A DNA stretch of 6,992 nucleotides from Haloferacaceae archaeon (GTDB taxonomy: Archaea > Halobacteriota > Halobacteria > Halobacteriales > Haloferacaceae): the NCBI GenBank assembly GCA_028274825.1, contig JAQCMZ010000152.1, positions 1 through 6,992 on the forward strand, in the 5' to 3' direction. Shown one piece after another: positions 5,795 to 6,992 of this stretch. Made by a program: the position numbers and the translations under genes. The notes under the pieces were generated by a model, which made no database searches, was not told where the DNA came from, and worked only from the letters and a program-made list of their open reading frames with translations. The first letter of the stretch is position 1; every line of letters begins with the position of its first letter.

Positions 5795-6060
5795 TGGCAG
5801 GCTCCGTGACCAGCGGTCGCGCGGAGGACAATGCCAATTGATGGCGCTGCACTAGACCGAGAAGCACACCTGCGCCAAACTACTTGACGAAACGACTAGA
5901 CACCGATTAGGCATGGGCCTGGTCTCGAGTCATATGACGGGGGCATGACAAGACACCTGCGGAGAGAATTTCGAACGCCTAGAAGAGAGGATTAGGCGAT
6001 ATGTCGGTAAAACTCTCACAGATTACCGTGATTACCATTTAGGATCAGTCTCAAAACGCG

Positions 6061-6288
6061 CTATCCGTCAGGTGAGACTCTCCATGTCGTTGACTTGGCG
6101 CGTCCCCATTTTTCTATTTCAACTTCTTCAGCTTTGTCAGCTAGCTTTGGGAGTCTGACGCCGACTTGCTTAGAGGTGAGACCGATTGCGTTTGCGATTG
6201 TCTTCGAGCGAACATACTGCTCACCCCGGGAGACGCTATCACGGAGATACGCGAGGATTTGCTGTTCTTCCTCGGTATACTCTGCCAT
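6061..6288 (-). CDS. Small winged-helix-like haloarchaeal protein
   Basis: From the ATG at 6288 the protein has 75 residues. EEEQQILAYLRDSVSRGEQY (helix 1), VRSKTIANAIGLTSKQVGVRLPKL (helix-turn-helix core) and IEKWGRAKSTTWRVS (beta wing) together give a winged-helix DNA-binding pattern. The Gly-Leu-Thr-Ser-Lys-Gln-Val turn is characteristic, and the closing TTWRV matches a haloarchaeal family I recall as DUF7123. It is probably a transcription regulator; its target is unknown. A longer reading from a GTG at 6309 would add 7 residues, but a TATA-like box at 6311-6320 centred about 28 bases before 6288 would overlap that extension, so 6288 is preferred. The gene is a single unit: 156 bases separate it from the membrane-protein gene upstream on the same strand, and the gene-poor stretch follows it. 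Confidence 0.83.
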   Translation of the reverse strand: MAEYTEEEQQILAYLRDSVSRGEQYVRSKTIANAIGLTSKQVGVRLPKLADKAEEVEIEKWGRAKSTTWRVSPDG

Positions 6289-6310
6289 GGATTTGTAGAG
6301 GAGACTCACA

Positions 6311-6320
6311 CTATTAACAA
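6311..6320 (-). promoter_or_regulatory. TATA-like box of the winged-helix gene
   Basis: Minus-strand TTGTTAATAG is centred about 28 bases before the ATG at 6288, predicting a leaderless transcript and fixing the start. Confidence 0.5.
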
Positions 6321-6444
6321 TTTCCCGTCAGCGGGGTTCGCGTTGGCTAATCAAGAGGCACTGGTGGGAATGCCCATGTCTGATATTTCAATCGGTCAGC
6401 GAGGTCTAAACGCTGCCCGGGTCACGTCAGCGGATTAATAGTGA

Positions 6445-6627
6445 TTACTCAAGCGCTTGAAACGCGATGACACCTAACATCGCCGCAACGAGTGCAAGCG
6501 CGAAGCCCCACGCTTTGCTCAGTTGAGTCGGCCCACCATACATCACAATCGCACCGATGACGGCAAATACCGATAGTATTAGTCCAATCCCGAGGGCTTT
6601 GTCGGAGCCAACAGTGGATTCAGCCAT
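6445..6627 (-). CDS. Small two-helix membrane protein
   Basis: From the ATG at 6627 the protein has 60 residues. A short polar N-terminus (MAESTVGSDKA) is followed by a membrane segment GIGLILSVFAVIGAIVMY, a short loop GGPTQLSKAW containing one lysine, and a second membrane segment GFALALVAAMLGVIAFQAL. A helical hairpin with a short loop and no catalytic residues is all that can be seen, and the function is unknown. It resembles a haloarchaeal family I recall as DUF7525. The TTG two codons upstream is rejected as start, because the ATG fits the TATA-like box at 6648-6656 and the family's MxxES-type opening. Confidence 0.8.
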   Translation of the reverse strand: MAESTVGSDKALGIGLILSVFAVIGAIVMYGGPTQLSKAWGFALALVAAMLGVIAFQALE

Positions 6628-6647
6628 ACTCAATCGTTCACTCGGGT

Positions 6648-6656
6648 GTACTTATG
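6648..6656 (-). promoter_or_regulatory. TATA-like box of the membrane-protein gene
   Basis: Minus-strand CATAAGTAC is centred about 25 bases from the ATG at 6627. It overlaps the ATG at 6654 of the doubtful plus-strand frame, so the two can hardly both be used at full strength. Confidence 0.4.
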
Positions 6657-6992
6657 CTGTTCGAGGTCTGGCAAGACTCGAGTGGTCTCAACTGTCTACA
6701 GATACTCAACGCGAGTGCCTCGGGGCTTGAGAGGGTGAAGCCGGAGCATGTAATCACCCACGATTCGGACAGTAAGAGACAGTCAGAGAACCTCCAAAGA
6801 CGGTTTACAGAGCTTCATCCAACACTGACTGAGCACACTCTGGAACTGTGGTGTCTCTCACACCGTCTGCGACGTGGTGAGACGGACACTATCGGGTCGT
6901 GGTGGAGCGACCGGCCCTCACGCACCGAGCGTTCGGGTGTGAATTCCAGCCGCCCTCGAAAGAGGAACGTCGAGGGGAATTCCAGTCACCTT
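6654..6992 (+). CDS. Doubtful open frame running off the right edge, unknown product
   Basis: From the ATG at 6654 the frame stays open for all 113 codons to the window edge. The product starts MLFEVWQDSSGLNCLQILN and contains a plausible helical stretch, SKRQSENLQRRFTELHPTLT. The last 25 residues are rich in Arg, Ser and Asn with a repeated Asn-Ser-Ser, unlike the acidic proteins elsewhere in the window. I recognise no domain. The start overlaps the TATA box of the divergent gene, and no clear promoter precedes it. It may be the beginning of a real gene, part of a mobile element, or a chance frame. No convincing gene was found on the opposite strand over the same bases. Confidence 0.25.
   Translation, partial: MLFEVWQDSSGLNCLQILNASASGLERVKPEHVITHDSDSKRQSENLQRRFTELHPTLTEHTLELWCLSHRLRRGETDTIGSWWSDRPSRTERSGVNSSRPRKRNVEGNSSHL
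6941..6992 (+). repeat. Two copies of GAATTCCAG-Y-C-R-CC spaced 36 bp, with a hairpin between
   Basis: GAATTCCAGCCGCC (6941-6954) and GAATTCCAGTCACC (6977-6990) match at 12 of 14 positions with a 36-bp period. Between them CCCTCGA (6953-6959) pairs with TCGAGGG (6970-6976). The second copy is cut off by the window edge, so it cannot be seen whether the pattern continues. Confidence 0.4.

Larger units (their letters stand above)
5117..6060. other. About 940 bases with no gene I can support
   Basis: Only short open frames occur here, with no recognisable domain and with reading frames that shift and stop, in a genome type that is normally densely coded. Contents: the promoter and candidate operator at 5114-5148, an uninterrupted run of nine C at 5409-5417, and a 7-bp hairpin at 5778-5794. 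The minus-strand frame at 5245-5517 (TVEGTFKHSDTASAQYRT and following) has a somewhat protein-like upstream half and runs through the C tract, so a decayed gene or insertion-sequence remnant is possible. I could not assign it. Confidence 0.5.

Noticed and set aside
6061..6438. Plus-strand frames opposite the winged-helix gene
   Set aside because: They are antisense to a gene with a recognisable family pattern and its own promoter, and their products have no recognisable features.
311..6723. Exact 12-base direct repeat CGAGTGCCTCGG at 311-322 and 6712-6723, possible ends of a mobile element
   Set aside because: One exact 12-base match is about what chance gives in 7 kb, similarity stops at the flanks, and both copies have the same orientation with no supporting terminal repeats.
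6941..6992. CRISPR array start
   Set aside because: Only two imperfect 14-base copies are visible, with a hairpin-forming spacer and no resemblance to haloarchaeal CRISPR repeats I know; no cas genes are nearby.

Overview
This window comes from a haloarchaeon (class Halobacteria). Most predicted proteins are acidic. Most genes with a readable promoter have a TATA-like box about 25-32 nt upstream of the start codon and no Shine-Dalgarno sequence, as expected for leaderless transcripts. Several small proteins also match families I know only from haloarchaea. Base composition looks moderate by eye for this group (not computed), so I do not name a genus.

Layout. Bases 1-242 encode the C-terminal end of an IS4/IS5-type DDE transposase, cut by the left edge. 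A short ribbon-helix-helix (RHH) regulator follows on the minus strand (392-604). The plus strand then carries a cytoplasmic sulfite-oxidase-like molybdopterin protein (794-1387), isochorismate synthase MenF (1467-2807), a NOL1/NOP2/Sun RNA m5C methyltransferase (3080-3988) and a separate small protein with a PUA-like RNA-binding domain (4106-4663). On the minus strand are a MoaD/ThiS/CysO-type ubiquitin-fold protein (4850-5116), a gene-poor stretch of about 940 bases (5117-6060), a winged-helix-like small protein (6061-6288) and a two-helix membrane protein (6445-6627). The right edge holds an unrecognised open frame (6654 onward) and a short repeated motif.

How the genes relate. The strongest functional pair is the m5C methyltransferase and its neighbour. 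The enzyme has the catalytic core but no C-terminal PUA domain, and the next gene supplies one, so they probably act together on tRNA or rRNA. MenF makes isochorismate for menaquinone but has no other men gene beside it here. The other genes look like single-gene transcription units with their own promoters.

Most worth a second look: (i) the same palindrome, ATGCC-N2-GGCAT, lies in the promoter of the RHH regulator and across the start codon of the ubiquitin-fold gene, suggesting one operator for autoregulation and cross-regulation; (ii) the ubiquitin-fold protein ends in Gly-Gly-Gln-Phe instead of Gly-Gly, so it would need C-terminal trimming to work as a sulfur carrier or modifier; (iii) the methyltransferase is split into catalytic and PUA parts. 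I saw no CRISPR array, tRNA or rRNA.
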